A stretch of 32,357 bases of DNA from Bacteroidota bacterium (lineage in GTDB: Bacteria; Bacteroidota; Bacteroidia; Chitinophagales; Saprospiraceae), in the NCBI GenBank assembly GCA_016234735.1, contig JACRAN010000321.1:1-32357 (forward strand), given 5' to 3'. Positions 15,216 to 23,406 of this stretch are shown piece after piece. A program made the position numbers and the translations under genes. Each line of letters begins with the position of its first letter. The first letter of the stretch is position 1. Under the pieces are notes generated by a model that had not been told where the DNA came from, searched no databases, and worked only from the letters and a program-made list of their open reading frames with translations.

Positions 15216-17363
15216 ATGAAATACTGCGTTACCTCCGCCCTACCCTACGCCAACGGGGCGCTGCATCTCGGCCATTTGGCAGGTGCCTATCTACCTGCTG
15301 ACATCTACGTGCGCTACCTGCGGGGATGTGGGCGGGATGTGGTGTTCATCTGTGGTTCCGACGAACACGGGGCGGCCATCACCATGCGGGCAAAGAAAGA
15401 GAGCATCACCCCACAGGAAATCATCGACAAGTACCATGTGCTCAACAAACGGACGTTCGAGCAGTTGGGCATCAGTTTCGATTACTACCACCGCACGAGT
15501 GCGCCGCTGCACCACGAAACTTCGCAGGCTTTTTTCTTAAAACTGATAGAAAAAGGCGGCGAACTGGAAGAGCGCACCACGGAACAATACTACGACGAGC
15601 AGTTCGGGCAGTTCCTCGCTGACCGATACATCACGGGCGAGTGCCCGAAATGCGGCAATCCAGAAGCATACGGCGACCAGTGCGAGCGCTGTGGTTCTTC
15701 GCTTTCCCCGACGGAATTGATTCACCCGAAGTCCGTGTTGAGTGGGGCCGTGCCCGTGCTAAAATTGACCAACCACTGGTACTTCCGTCTCGACAAGCAC
15801 GGCGACTGGTTGCGGGATTGGATTGAAAACGGCCAACTCGACGGCAAAACGCACCACGACCCCGATGCCTGGAAAAAACACGTCGTCGGCCAATGCCTCG
15901 CCTGGCTCAACGACGGCGAGGGCCTGCTGCCCCGTGCCATCACCCGTGACCTCGACTGGGGCATCCCCGTGCCGCTCAAAGGGGCGGAGGGCAAAGTGCT
16001 GTACGTTTGGTTCGATGCGCCCATCGGCTATATTTCCAGCACCAAGCAATGGGCGCTGGAAAACGGCAAAAATTGGGAAGATTACTGGAAGGGCGACGAC
16101 GTGCAGCTTGTCCATTTCATCGGCAAGGACAATATCGTTTTCCACTGCATCGTGTTCCCCGCCATGCTGCGGGCGCACGGCGAATTTGCGTTGCCAGTGA
16201 ACGTGCCCGCCAACCAGTTCCTGAATTTTGAGGGCCGCAAATTCTCGAAAAGCAAAGGCTGGGGCATCGAGCAGCACGAGTATCTGGAGGAGTTCGCCAA
16301 TTTCCCGAACAAAGAGGATGCCCTGCGCTGGGCGCTCATCCGCAACATGCCGGAGAACCGGGACGCTGATTTCAAATGGGACGAGTTCGTGGATTTTTAC
16401 GACAAAGATTTGGCGGATAATTTGGGGAATTTCATCAACCGGGTTGTGACGCTGACGAACAATTATTTTGGTGGTGAAACGCCGGTGCATCCTGTTTCCA
16501 CTGGCTTGAAATTAGATGACATCGAAGACCTGACGAAATCCTGCGCCAACGACATTGAGCAATACAATTTCAAGTCTGCCGCCGCTACCCTGACTGAAAT
16601 CTCCCGCCGGGGCAACCAGTACCTTCAGGACATTGCGCCCTGGGCGCTGCGGAAGTCCGAACCAGGCTCGCCGGTCATCCAGGAATGCCTGTTCAACTGT
16701 TTGCAGGTGGTGACAATTTTGAGTGTTTTGTGCGAGCCGTTCATCCCATTTACTTCCCCGAAAATCAGGAAATTATTGAATTTGCCAGCCGTGAAAAACG
16801 GTGATTTGGAAAAAATCCTTTCCAGATTAGCGAACAACGAAGCCCTGTTGGCCCCCGGCCATTCTGTCGGCGAACCTGAAATCCTTTTCCCAAAAATCAA
16901 TGACCGCAACGACCGCAGCCGCTTGGAAATCATCGAGCGGCAGAAGGCAAAGCTGGAGATTATTTTGACAGCGGAGCAATCGTCAGTCGAAACGGCCTCC
17001 CTCATCCCTCATCCCTCATCCCTCATGCCTTTAAAAGAAGAAATCCAATACGACGACTTTGCCAAAATGGACATCCGCACGGCGGTCGTCCTCTCTGCCG
17101 AGCGCATCCCGAAAGCCGATAAACTGCTGAAACTCACGGTTGATTTGGGCTTCGAACAACGCACGGTGGTGAGCGGTATTGCGGAGCATTTCACCCCGGA
17201 GGAAGTGGTGGGCCAACGGGTGCTGCTGCTGGTCAACCTCGCCCCCCGCAAGCTGCGGGGCGTCGATTCGCAGGGCATGATCCTCATGGCCGAAAACGCC
17301 GAGGGGAAACTGAGTTTCGTGCAGGCAGGCGAGGCATTCGGGCCGGGGCTGACGGTAAAATAA
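15216..17363 (+). CDS. metG: Methionine-tRNA ligase with C-terminal tRNA-binding domain
   Basis: The 715-residue class I synthetase charges tRNA-Met with methionine. The HIGH motif appears as HLGH (17-20). A zinc-binding knuckle lies at about 142-162 (CPKCGNPEAYGDQCERCG). The KMSKS loop reads KFSKSK near 343-347. The anticodon-binding helices follow, and a C-terminal EMAP/Trbp111-type domain begins near 605 (IQYDDFAKMDIRTAVVL), which increases tRNA affinity. In the linker, residues 595-604 (SLIPHPSSLM) are encoded by four exact 7-nt repeats. The start MKYCVTSALPYANG is the normal family start. Confidence 0.98.
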   Translation: MKYCVTSALPYANGALHLGHLAGAYLPADIYVRYLRGCGRDVVFICGSDEHGAAITMRAKKESITPQEIIDKYHVLNKRTFEQLGISFDYYHRTSAPLHHETSQAFFLKLIEKGGELEERTTEQYYDEQFGQFLADRYITGECPKCGNPEAYGDQCERCGSSLSPTELIHPKSVLSGAVPVLKLTNHWYFRLDKHGDWLRDWIENGQLDGKTHHDPDAWKKHVVGQCLAWLNDGEGLLPRAITRDLDWGIPVPLKGAEGKVLYVWFDAPIGYISSTKQWALENGKNWEDYWKGDDVQLVHFIGKDNIVFHCIVFPAMLRAHGEFALPVNVPANQFLNFEGRKFSKSKGWGIEQHEYLEEFANFPNKEDALRWALIRNMPENRDADFKWDEFVDFYDKDLADNLGNFINRVVTLTNNYFGGETPVHPVSTGLKLDDIEDLTKSCANDIEQYNFKSAAATLTEISRRGNQYLQDIAPWALRKSEPGSPVIQECLFNCLQVVTILSVLCEPFIPFTSPKIRKLLNLPAVKNGDLEKILSRLANNEALLAPGHSVGEPEILFPKINDRNDRSRLEIIERQKAKLEIILTAEQSSVETASLIPHPSSLMPLKEEIQYDDFAKMDIRTAVVLSAERIPKADKLLKLTVDLGFEQRTVVSGIAEHFTPEEVVGQRVLLLVNLAPRKLRGVDSQGMILMAENAEGKLSFVQAGEAFGPGLTVK
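16998..17025. repeat. Four-unit heptamer repeat inside metG
   Basis: Four exact TCCCTCA units lie in the coding sequence of the linker between the anticodon-binding and C-terminal tRNA-binding domains. As 28 bases is not a multiple of three, the surrounding sequence must absorb the extra base to keep frame. Confidence 0.9.
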
Positions 17364-17421
17364 TTTCAACGCAAAGACGCAGAGGCCCAAAGAAAAACTC
17401 TGTGTCTCTGTGCCTCTGTGT
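17362..17421. repeat. Short repeats between metG and lnt
   Basis: TTTCAACGCAAAGACGCAGAG starts at 17363 and is related by inversion to 8231-8260. Three CTCTGTGy octamers follow at 17398-17421. The 71-base spacer between metG and lnt is almost all repeat. Confidence 0.6.
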
Positions 17422-17434
17422 TAAAAACAACTGA

Positions 17435-19270
17435 ATGAAAAACTCCCTCCGGTTTTCACTTTTGGCCATCACCACAGTTGCCACTGCGATTTTCGGTTGG
17501 CGCATGTACTCGCTTTGGCAACAGGAAATCCTTTGGGGGCACCTGCCGCTTTTTTTCTTCGTGGCCGCCTGGGTCTCCTTCGTTTTGCTTTTTTGGAAAA
17601 AATACACCCGCCACCCGAAGAGCCTGCGCTGGCTGGGGCTTTCCACGTTGAGCGGTGTGCTGCTGGCTGTCGGTTTCCCGCCCTTCCCGACCACCATTTT
17701 GCTGTTCGTCGCCTGGGTGCCGCTGCTCCTCGTCGAGCATGAAATTTCAAAAGAAAAAGAACGGGAATCAGATATTCCGAAATCCGAAATCCGAAATCCG
17801 AAATTGAGTCTCCTCCCCTACTGCTACCACACTTTCGTCCTCTGGAACGTGCTGGTGACCTGGTGGGTGGGCAACACGGCGTTCATTGCAGGCATCGTAG
17901 CCATTTGGCTCAATTCGTTGTTCATGAGTGTGCCGTTCGTGCTGTTTCATTTCACCAAAAAAGCACTGCCCAAAACCGGGTACATGGCGTTCGTCGCCTA
18001 TTGGATTTCTTTTGAGTTGCTGCACCTGAACTGGGAAATCTCGTGGTCGTGGCTGACGCTGGGCAATGCGTTTGCGGAGTTTCCAAGCTGGGTGCAGTGG
18101 TACGAATACACGGGCGTTTTTGGCGGGACGCTGTGGATTTTGGTGGCCAACGTGCTCGTTTTCAGGCTATTGGAAAAACTGGACTTTAAAATTTCCCCGA
18201 AAAAAATCTGGCGGGAACACCGTTGGCCGCTGCTGAAAATCAAGGCGCTGGTGCTGGTGCCGATTGCCGGGTCGCTGCTGATGTATTTCAACCAAAAAGA
18301 CCGGGGCCGGGACGTGGAAATCGTGGTGGTGCAGCCGAATTTCGAGCCGCACTATCAAAAATTCTACATCCCGGAAGAGGACCAAATGCAAACCTTCCTG
18401 CGCCTGTCCGCCTCGTCCATCACCGAAAAAACGGAGTACCTCGTGTGGCCGGAAACGAGCTTCAATGCCGGGCGCATCGACGAGCTTGCCTCCAACCGCT
18501 TCGTGCGGCAATTGCAGCATTTTTTAGAAAAATATCCGAACCTGAAATTGGTGACGGGCGTGAGTGCCTACAAAATTTTCAAGCCGGACGAACCGCACAC
18601 CAGCAGCACCCGCAAGGAAGAGCGGGGCAACGACGTTTTTTATTGGGAAGCCTACAACGCCGCCCTGCAACTCGAATCCGGTGCCGACAGCATCCCGTTT
18701 TACATCAAATCCAAGCTCGTGCCGGGCGCTGAAATCCTGCCGTACCACAAGTTTTTGTTTTTTCTGAAACCCATCGTTGACCAATTGGACGGCTCGGTGG
18801 AGGGGCATGGCACCCAGGCGCAGCGGGAAGCATTTCCCAGTCAAAGTGGCCGGGTGGCCCCGGTGATTTGCTACGAAAGTGTTTTCGGGGACTATCACGG
18901 CGGGTACGTCCGGGCAGGTGCCGAGGCCACTTTCATCATGACCAACGACGGCTGGTGGGACAATTCCGGTGGCCACAAGCAGCATTTGGCCTATGCTTCG
19001 CTGCGTTCAATCGAGACCCGCCGCAGCACCGCCCGCTCCGCCAACACCGGCATTTCCTGCTTCCTCAACCAGCGGGGCGACATCCTCCAGCCCACCAAAT
19101 ACGGCGAGGAAGCGGCCATCCGGGGCACCATCAAATTCAATGAAGAAATCACGTTCTACGTCCGTTGGGGCGATTTGATTGCCCGCATCGGGTTGCTCGC
19201 TACGCTGATTTTGTTGGTGAATTTGCTCGTGAAAAGAATTCAACGGAAGACGGTGGACGGTGGACGATAG
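17435..19270 (+). CDS. lnt: Apolipoprotein N-acyltransferase
   Basis: This enzyme adds the third acyl chain to the N-terminal cysteine of lipoproteins at the periplasmic face of the inner membrane. The 611-residue protein has multiple membrane helices in the first 245 residues, then a nitrilase-type domain. The catalytic triad can be placed at Glu340 (LVWPETSF), Lys427 (KSKLVPGAE) and Cys479 (VICYESVFG). Residues about 114-123 (IPKSEIRNPK), in a loop after the third helix, are encoded by four exact 7-nt repeats. The last residues (KTVDGGR) and the stop are read from an inverted heptamer repeat, so the C-terminus has probably drifted. Being longer than E. coli Lnt (512) is partly due to extra N-terminal helices. 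Confidence 0.95.
   Translation: MKNSLRFSLLAITTVATAIFGWRMYSLWQQEILWGHLPLFFFVAAWVSFVLLFWKKYTRHPKSLRWLGLSTLSGVLLAVGFPPFPTTILLFVAWVPLLLVEHEISKEKERESDIPKSEIRNPKLSLLPYCYHTFVLWNVLVTWWVGNTAFIAGIVAIWLNSLFMSVPFVLFHFTKKALPKTGYMAFVAYWISFELLHLNWEISWSWLTLGNAFAEFPSWVQWYEYTGVFGGTLWILVANVLVFRLLEKLDFKISPKKIWREHRWPLLKIKALVLVPIAGSLLMYFNQKDRGRDVEIVVVQPNFEPHYQKFYIPEEDQMQTFLRLSASSITEKTEYLVWPETSFNAGRIDELASNRFVRQLQHFLEKYPNLKLVTGVSAYKIFKPDEPHTSSTRKEERGNDVFYWEAYNAALQLESGADSIPFYIKSKLVPGAEILPYHKFLFFLKPIVDQLDGSVEGHGTQAQREAFPSQSGRVAPVICYESVFGDYHGGYVRAGAEATFIMTNDGWWDNSGGHKQHLAYASLRSIETRRSTARSANTGISCFLNQRGDILQPTKYGEEAAIRGTIKFNEEITFYVRWGDLIARIGLLATLILLVNLLVKRIQRKTVDGGR
17776..17803. repeat. Four-unit heptamer repeat inside lnt
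   Basis: Four exact TCCGAAA units lie in a loop-coding part of lnt after the third membrane helix. Same design as the array in metG, different unit. Confidence 0.9.
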
Positions 19271-19306
19271 ACGGCGGGAAAACACTCCGTCCACCGTCCA
19301 CCGTCT
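19248..19306. repeat. Inverted heptamer repeats at the lnt-pgk convergence
   Basis: The 19-nt arm at 19248-19266, built of ACGGTGG units, pairs perfectly with 19288-19306 across a 21-nt loop. It overlaps the 3' end of lnt (stop 19268-19270) and lies just before the convergent pgk stop. It could act as a two-way terminator, though there is no T-run. Confidence 0.85.
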
Positions 19307-19310
19307 GTCG

Positions 19311-20513
19311 TCAACCGTGAATTGCTTTGATGCCCGGCAGTTCCTTCCCTTCCAGCATTTCCCGCATGGCACCGCCGCCGGTCGAAACGAAACTCACCTC
19401 ATCGGCCAGCCCCAGTTGGTTCACCGCCGCCACGCTGTCGCCGCCACCCACCAGCGAGTACGCACCTGCTTTGGTCGCTTCTGCTACTGCCACCGCCACT
19501 GCTTTCGTGCCGTTGGCAAAATTCGGCATCTCAAACACCCCCATCGGGCCGTTCCAGATGATGGTTTTGGAATTTTTGATGACCTCCGCAAATGCTGCAT
19601 TGGCTTTTTCGCCAATGTCCAATCCCATCCAGCCTTCGGGGATGTCGTAGCTGGAAGTGGCGTGATGGCTGGCTGCGTTGTCGAATTTATCCGCCACGAT
19701 GCTGTCTTCCGGCAGGTAGATTTTCACGCCTTTGGCCTCGGCTTTTTTCAACAGTTCGAGCGCCATGTCGAGGCGGTCGTTCTCGACGAGCGAGTTGCCG
19801 ATTTTGCCGCCCTGCGCCTTCGCAAATGTGTAGGCCATGCCCCCGCCGATGATGATGTTGTCCACGAGGTCGAGGAAGCGTTCGAGCAGCATGATTTTGT
19901 CACTGACTTTGGCTCCACCGGTGATGGCCGTGAATGGCCGGGCCGGTTTGTGCAGCAACATGTTGGCATTTTTGATTTCGTTTTCCATCAAAAAGCCAAA
20001 CGTGCGGGCTTCCTTCGGAAAAAAATGGGCAATGACCGTCGTGGAAGCATGTGCCCGGTGCGCTGTTCCGAAAGCGTCGTTGACGTACACATCGCCGAGT
20101 GCGGCCAGCTTTTTGGAAAACTCCTGGTCGCCTTTTTCTTCTTCTTTCTGAAAACGGGTGTTTTCGAGCAGCAACACCTCGCCAGGTTGGAGTGCCTCCG
20201 CCATCAGGGTGGCCGTGTCGCCCACCGTTTCCGGGCAAAATTTTACATGCCTGCCCAGTAAAATGCTGAGGTGCTTCGTGAGGTGGTTCAGGGTAAATTT
20301 CTCCACGTTCACCGTGCCGTCTTCCTTCAGTTTGTCCAACGGCCTGCCGAGGTGCGACATCAGGATGACCGCCCCGCCATGCTCCATAACATAGCGGAGG
20401 GTCGGCAATGCTTCCCGCATCCGAGTATCGTCGGTGATGCTGTATTGCTTGTCGAGCGGCACGTTGAAGTCCACCCGTATCAGCGCTTTTTTTTGGTTGA
20501 AATCGATGTTCAT
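19311..20513 (-). CDS. pgk: Phosphoglycerate kinase
   Basis: The 400-residue protein transfers phosphate between 1,3-bisphosphoglycerate and ADP in glycolysis. Visible motifs are KKALIRVDFNVPLD (substrate arginine), MSHLGRP (near 63), the ITGGAKVSDK segment (near 202) and the C-terminal nucleotide glycines (SLVGGGDSVAAVNQ; SFVSTGGGAMREMLEG). It follows gap on the same strand, 151 nt downstream, with a terminator-like hairpin between them, so gap-pgk transcription is probably partial read-through. Confidence 0.98.
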   Translation of the reverse strand: MNIDFNQKKALIRVDFNVPLDKQYSITDDTRMREALPTLRYVMEHGGAVILMSHLGRPLDKLKEDGTVNVEKFTLNHLTKHLSILLGRHVKFCPETVGDTATLMAEALQPGEVLLLENTRFQKEEEKGDQEFSKKLAALGDVYVNDAFGTAHRAHASTTVIAHFFPKEARTFGFLMENEIKNANMLLHKPARPFTAITGGAKVSDKIMLLERFLDLVDNIIIGGGMAYTFAKAQGGKIGNSLVENDRLDMALELLKKAEAKGVKIYLPEDSIVADKFDNAASHHATSSYDIPEGWMGLDIGEKANAAFAEVIKNSKTIIWNGPMGVFEMPNFANGTKAVAVAVAEATKAGAYSLVGGGDSVAAVNQLGLADEVSFVSTGGGAMREMLEGKELPGIKAIHG

Positions 20514-20565
20514 CTTCTTGATGGTTGGATGGTTGAATTGCTTGCCCTTTGGGGTTGTATTGTAT

Positions 20566-20599
20566 TTCTCACACTTCTCACCCTCTCACTCTCTCACCT
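20566..20599. repeat. Octamer array in the pgk leader
   Basis: About four units of the form CTCTCACy repeat with a period of 8 (first spacing 9). It is about 50 nt upstream of the pgk start on the reverse strand, right after the gap terminator. Confidence 0.65.
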
Positions 20600-20600
20600 C

Positions 20601-20641
20601 TAAAAAAAGGCACTACCACAGCAACATGGCCGGATAGTGCC
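20601..20641 (-). terminator. Terminator downstream of gap
   Basis: On the reverse strand GGCACTA pairs with TAGTGCC (7 bp plus inner G-C pairs past a bulge), followed by seven T. Confidence 0.7.
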
Positions 20642-20664
20642 TCTTCATCATACTAATTCGATTT

Positions 20665-21663
20665 TTATTGATTGGCGACCATTTCCGCCAGGTCGGCAAG
20701 GCGGGCAGAGTAGCCAGCCTCGTTGTCGTACCAGCCTACGATGCGGCACATGTTGCCGTTCACCTGCGTCAGGCCCGAATCGAACACGCAGGAGTGCGGG
20801 TTGCGCACGATGTCACTGGATACCAGCGGTTCGTCCGTGTATTCCAGGATGCCGTTGAGATGGCCGTTGGCGGCTGCCAAAAACGTGGCGTTGATTTCTT
20901 CGACCGTTGTGCCTTTTTTCATCATGCAAACCAGGTCGGTGCAGGAACCCGTGGCTACCGGAACCCGCAGGGAGTGTGCGGCAATTTTTCCTTTCAGGTG
21001 CGGGGCCACCAGCACGACCGCTTTCGCAGCGCCCGTGGAAGTCGGCACGATGTTTTGCGCAGCGGCACGTGCCCGGCGAAGGTCACGGTGCGGGCCGTCC
21101 TGCAAATTCTGGTCGGAGGTGTAGGCGTGGATGGTGTTCATAAAAAATTGCTCGATGCCAAACGCTTTGTCCAGCACCATCACCATCGGCACGAGGCAGT
21201 TGGTGGTGCAGGAGGCGTTGGAAACTATCAGGTCGGTCGCCTTCATCTGCTCGTGGTTGGCACCGATGACGAAGGTCGGCACGTCGTCCGCTTTGGGCGG
21301 GGCGGAAAGCACTACCCGGCGGGCACCCGCCTGCAAATGCAGCCCGGCTTTTTCTTTGTCGAGGAAAATGCCGGTGCATTCCAGCACCACATCGACGCCC
21401 AATTCTTTCCAGGGAAGTTCCGCCGGGTTTTTGATGGAAGCCCCAAGGATTTTTTGGCCATTGAAGTACAAATATTGATTGTCGGCGGAGACTTGCCCAT
21501 CAAATTTGCCGTGCATGGTGTCGTACTTGAAGAGGTGTGCCAGCGTCTGATTGTCGGTCAAATCGTTGATGGCCACCACTTCAATCCCCTCTTTTTTCAA
21601 AAGGTTTCTCAGTGTCAATCGGCCAATTCGACCGAAACCATTGATTGCAATTCTTTTTGCCAT
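20665..21663 (-). CDS. gap: Type I glyceraldehyde-3-phosphate dehydrogenase
   Basis: The 332-residue protein oxidises glyceraldehyde-3-phosphate with NAD and phosphate. The NAD fold starts MAKRIAINGFGRIGR. The active-site Cys152 is in SNASCTTNCLVP and the partner histidine is in MNTIHAYTSDQ. The C-terminus WYDNEAGYS is standard. It is upstream of pgk on the same strand. Its leader (from the -7 box at 21815) is about 145 nt and contains a hairpin at 21702-21748. Confidence 0.98.
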   Translation of the reverse strand: MAKRIAINGFGRIGRLTLRNLLKKEGIEVVAINDLTDNQTLAHLFKYDTMHGKFDGQVSADNQYLYFNGQKILGASIKNPAELPWKELGVDVVLECTGIFLDKEKAGLHLQAGARRVVLSAPPKADDVPTFVIGANHEQMKATDLIVSNASCTTNCLVPMVMVLDKAFGIEQFFMNTIHAYTSDQNLQDGPHRDLRRARAAAQNIVPTSTGAAKAVVLVAPHLKGKIAAHSLRVPVATGSCTDLVCMMKKGTTVEEINATFLAAANGHLNGILEYTDEPLVSSDIVRNPHSCVFDSGLTQVNGNMCRIVGWYDNEAGYSARLADLAEMVANQ

Positions 21664-21701
21664 AGTTGGATACAGGTTTAAAATTTAGGTAATGCTGATT
21701 G

Positions 21702-21748
21702 GTCATTTTTAAGAAGCCAGTGGCTTCTGCGTTAAACTTCGGAATGAC
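21702..21748. repeat. Nested hairpin element in the gap leader
   Basis: The inner stem AGAAGCC/GGCTTCT (21712-21718 with 21722-21728) has a 3-nt loop. The outer arms are GTCATT (21702-21707) and AATGAC (21743-21748). The outer ends match the element at 5923-5973. The rest of the 283-base region between gap and tRNA-Glu holds the two divergent promoters. Confidence 0.6.
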
Positions 21749-21814
21749 AATTTGGCGAGGTGCGGAACTTTCAGGCACCGGAATTCGGTTAAGGCTGCGT
21801 CTCTCAGAGTGCCG

Positions 21815-21822
21815 CAAATGTA
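21815..21822 (-). promoter_or_regulatory. -7 promoter box of gap
   Basis: TACATTTG on the reverse strand fits TAnnTTTG. A TTTG lies 23 nt upstream, a little far for a -33 box. Confidence 0.5.
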
Positions 21823-21881
21823 AGCAAACAATCGGCGGTTTCCACCAAACGATCGTTTCTAAAACTTTTTTTTGACCCCGC

Positions 21882-21911
21882 TTTGATTTCTTGCAAACGG
21901 ACTTATCTTTG
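21882..21911 (+). promoter_or_regulatory. Promoter of tRNA-Glu
   Basis: TTTG (21882-21885), an 18-nt spacer and TATCTTTG (21904-21911) form the best -33/-7 pair in the window. Transcription would begin about 30 nt before the tRNA. Confidence 0.75.
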
Positions 21912-21946
21912 CCCCGCTTTTGAAAGATAGAAGTAAAATCAAGTAC

Positions 21947-22019
21947 GCCCCGTTCGTCTAGGGGTCTAGGACGGCGCCCTTTCACGGCGTTAACACGGGT
22001 TCAAATCCCGTACGGGGTA
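21947..22019 (+). tRNA. tRNA-Glu (TTC)
   Basis: The acceptor GCCCCGT pairs with ACGGGGT (G1-T72 wobble). The D-arm starts GTCTAGGGGTCTAGGAC. The anticodon loop CTTTCAC carries TTC. The T-arm is ACGGG-TTCAAAT-CCCGT. The discriminator is A22019 and no CCA is encoded. The sucC stop codon on the other strand begins at the next base. Confidence 0.95.
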
Positions 22020-23327
22020 CTACGAAAAAGCCCTTGCTACATCATGTAGCAAGGGCTTTTCGCTTTTATTTTTTTGCAACGTCGGCGAGGTTTCGAACCT
22101 CGCCGACGTTTTTCCTATTCCTGAGCTGGACAGCACCGCCTTCACCTTGTCTGCCGCTTCTTGCAGCAGGATGGCCGACTGCACTTCCAGACCTGACTCG
22201 TCGATGATTTTTTTTGCCAAATCGGCATTCGTTCCTTGCAGGCGGACGATGATCGGCACGTGTACGTTGCCCATGTTTTTGTAGGCATCCACCACGCCCT
22301 GCGCCACCCGGTCGCAGCGCACGATACCACCGAAGATGTTGATGAGGATGGCCTTCACTTCCGGGTCTTTCAAAATGATGCGGAATCCCTGTTCCACCCG
22401 ATTGGCATCTGCCGTGCCACCAACGTCGAGGAAGTTGGCTGGCTCGCCGCCGGAGAGTTTGATGATGTCCATCGTGGCCATGGCCAGCCCAGCGCCGTTC
22501 ACCATGCAGCCCACGTTGCCATCGAGCTTCACGTAGTTGAGGTCAAAATCTTTGGCCTCCACTTCGGTCGGGTCTTCCTCGTCCTTGTCCCACATGGCCT
22601 CCAAATCCGGGTGACGGTACAAGCCGTTGTCGTCCAGTGCGACCTTGCAATCTACCGCAATGATGCGGTCGTCCGCAGCTTTCAGGCAGGGATTGATTTC
22701 AAACATGGAAGCATCCGCCCCAACGAAAGCGGCGTACAGGCTCTCCACGAATTTGACCATGTTTTTGAAAGCGGCACCACTCAGTCCGAGGTTGAAAGCG
22801 ATTTTGCGGCATTGGAACGCCTGAAGGCCAAGCGCTGCGTCAATGTACTCCTTGTGGACGAGGTGAGGGGTTTCCTCCGCAACTTTCTCGATGTCCATGC
22901 CGCCCGCTGTGGAGTAGATGAACATGTTGCATTTGCGCTCCCGGTCCATCAGCACCGAAACGTAAAATTCTTTGCAGGCATCGAAATCAGGCCGGTAGCT
23001 GTCCTCGGCTATGAGCACTTTGCGGACGAGCTTCCCGGGGCCGGTCATGCCGCCCGGTGTCTGTGGGGTTTTGAGCATCATGCCGATGATGTTACCGGCG
23101 TGTTCCTTCAACTTGTCGAGGTTTTTGGCCAATTTCACACCGCCTCCTTTGCCTCGCCCGCCAGCATGGATTTGGGCTTTCACGACGACGAGTTCGGTGC
23201 CCGTACTTTCCCGGATGCTGTTCCAGGCTGCGACGGCTTCATCCACTGATTGCGCCACGATGCCCTCTTGGATGGCCACACCGTAGCGCTTCAACAATTC
23301 TTTACCTTGATATTCGTGAAGGTTCAT
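22020..23327 (-). CDS. sucC: Succinyl-CoA synthetase beta subunit, with a repeat-encoded C-terminal tail
   Basis: The 435-residue protein begins [17 protein letters not shown] and has the ATP-grasp domain ([20 protein letters not shown]) and the CoA-ligase domain with [10 protein letters not shown]. With SucD it makes succinate and ATP from succinyl-CoA in the TCA cycle; sucD is not in the window. Family homology ends near residue 399 ([10 protein letters not shown]), close to the usual total length. The last 36 residues come from a palindromic element at 22078-22110 ([11 protein letters not shown]) and from the terminator shared with tRNA-Glu ([13 protein letters not shown]). The stop touches the end of tRNA-Glu. 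The original stop codon was probably lost on insertion of the palindrome. Confidence 0.96.
   Translation of the reverse strand: MNLHEYQGKELLKRYGVAIQEGIVAQSVDEAVAAWNSIRESTGTELVVVKAQIHAGGRGKGGGVKLAKNLDKLKEHAGNIIGMMLKTPQTPGGMTGPGKLVRKVLIAEDSYRPDFDACKEFYVSVLMDRERKCNMFIYSTAGGMDIEKVAEETPHLVHKEYIDAALGLQAFQCRKIAFNLGLSGAAFKNMVKFVESLYAAFVGADASMFEINPCLKAADDRIIAVDCKVALDDNGLYRHPDLEAMWDKDEEDPTEVEAKDFDLNYVKLDGNVGCMVNGAGLAMATMDIIKLSGGEPANFLDVGGTADANRVEQGFRIILKDPEVKAILINIFGGIVRCDRVAQGVVDAYKNMGNVHVPIIVRLQGTNADLAKKIIDESGLEVQSAILLQEAADKVKAVLSSSGIGKTSARFETSPTLQKNKSEKPLLHDVARAFS
22026..22060. terminator. Bidirectional terminator between tRNA-Glu and sucC
   Basis: A 16-bp perfect stem (AAAAGCCCTTGCTACA with its complement) has a 3-nt loop and T-runs on both strands. 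It serves tRNA-Glu (+) and sucC (-), and lies inside the extended sucC frame. Confidence 0.85.
22078..22110. repeat. 33-nt palindromic element inside the sucC 3' end
   Basis: AACGTCGGCGAGGTT (22078-22092) pairs perfectly with 22096-22110 across a TCG loop. It lies in the sucC frame and encodes most of the [12 protein letters not shown] tail. Confidence 0.9.
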
Positions 23328-23334
23328 GCTTGCG

Positions 23335-23366
23335 TTTTTGAGTGCCTGAGTGTTTGAGTATTTGCG
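23335..23366. repeat. Four-unit octamer array upstream of sucC
   Basis: Four units, TTTTTGAG, TGCCTGAG, TGTTTGAG and TATTTGCG, repeat with a period of 8. They begin 8 nt before the sucC start codon. Confidence 0.65.
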
Positions 23367-23406
23367 GTTTTAAACAGCAAAACTCAAGTTTCAAACCTGG
23401 TTTTGT

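Noticed and set aside
22236-23249. 337-codon forward open frame opposite sucC
   Set aside because: It is antisense to sucC and its residues have the composition expected of a mirrored frame.
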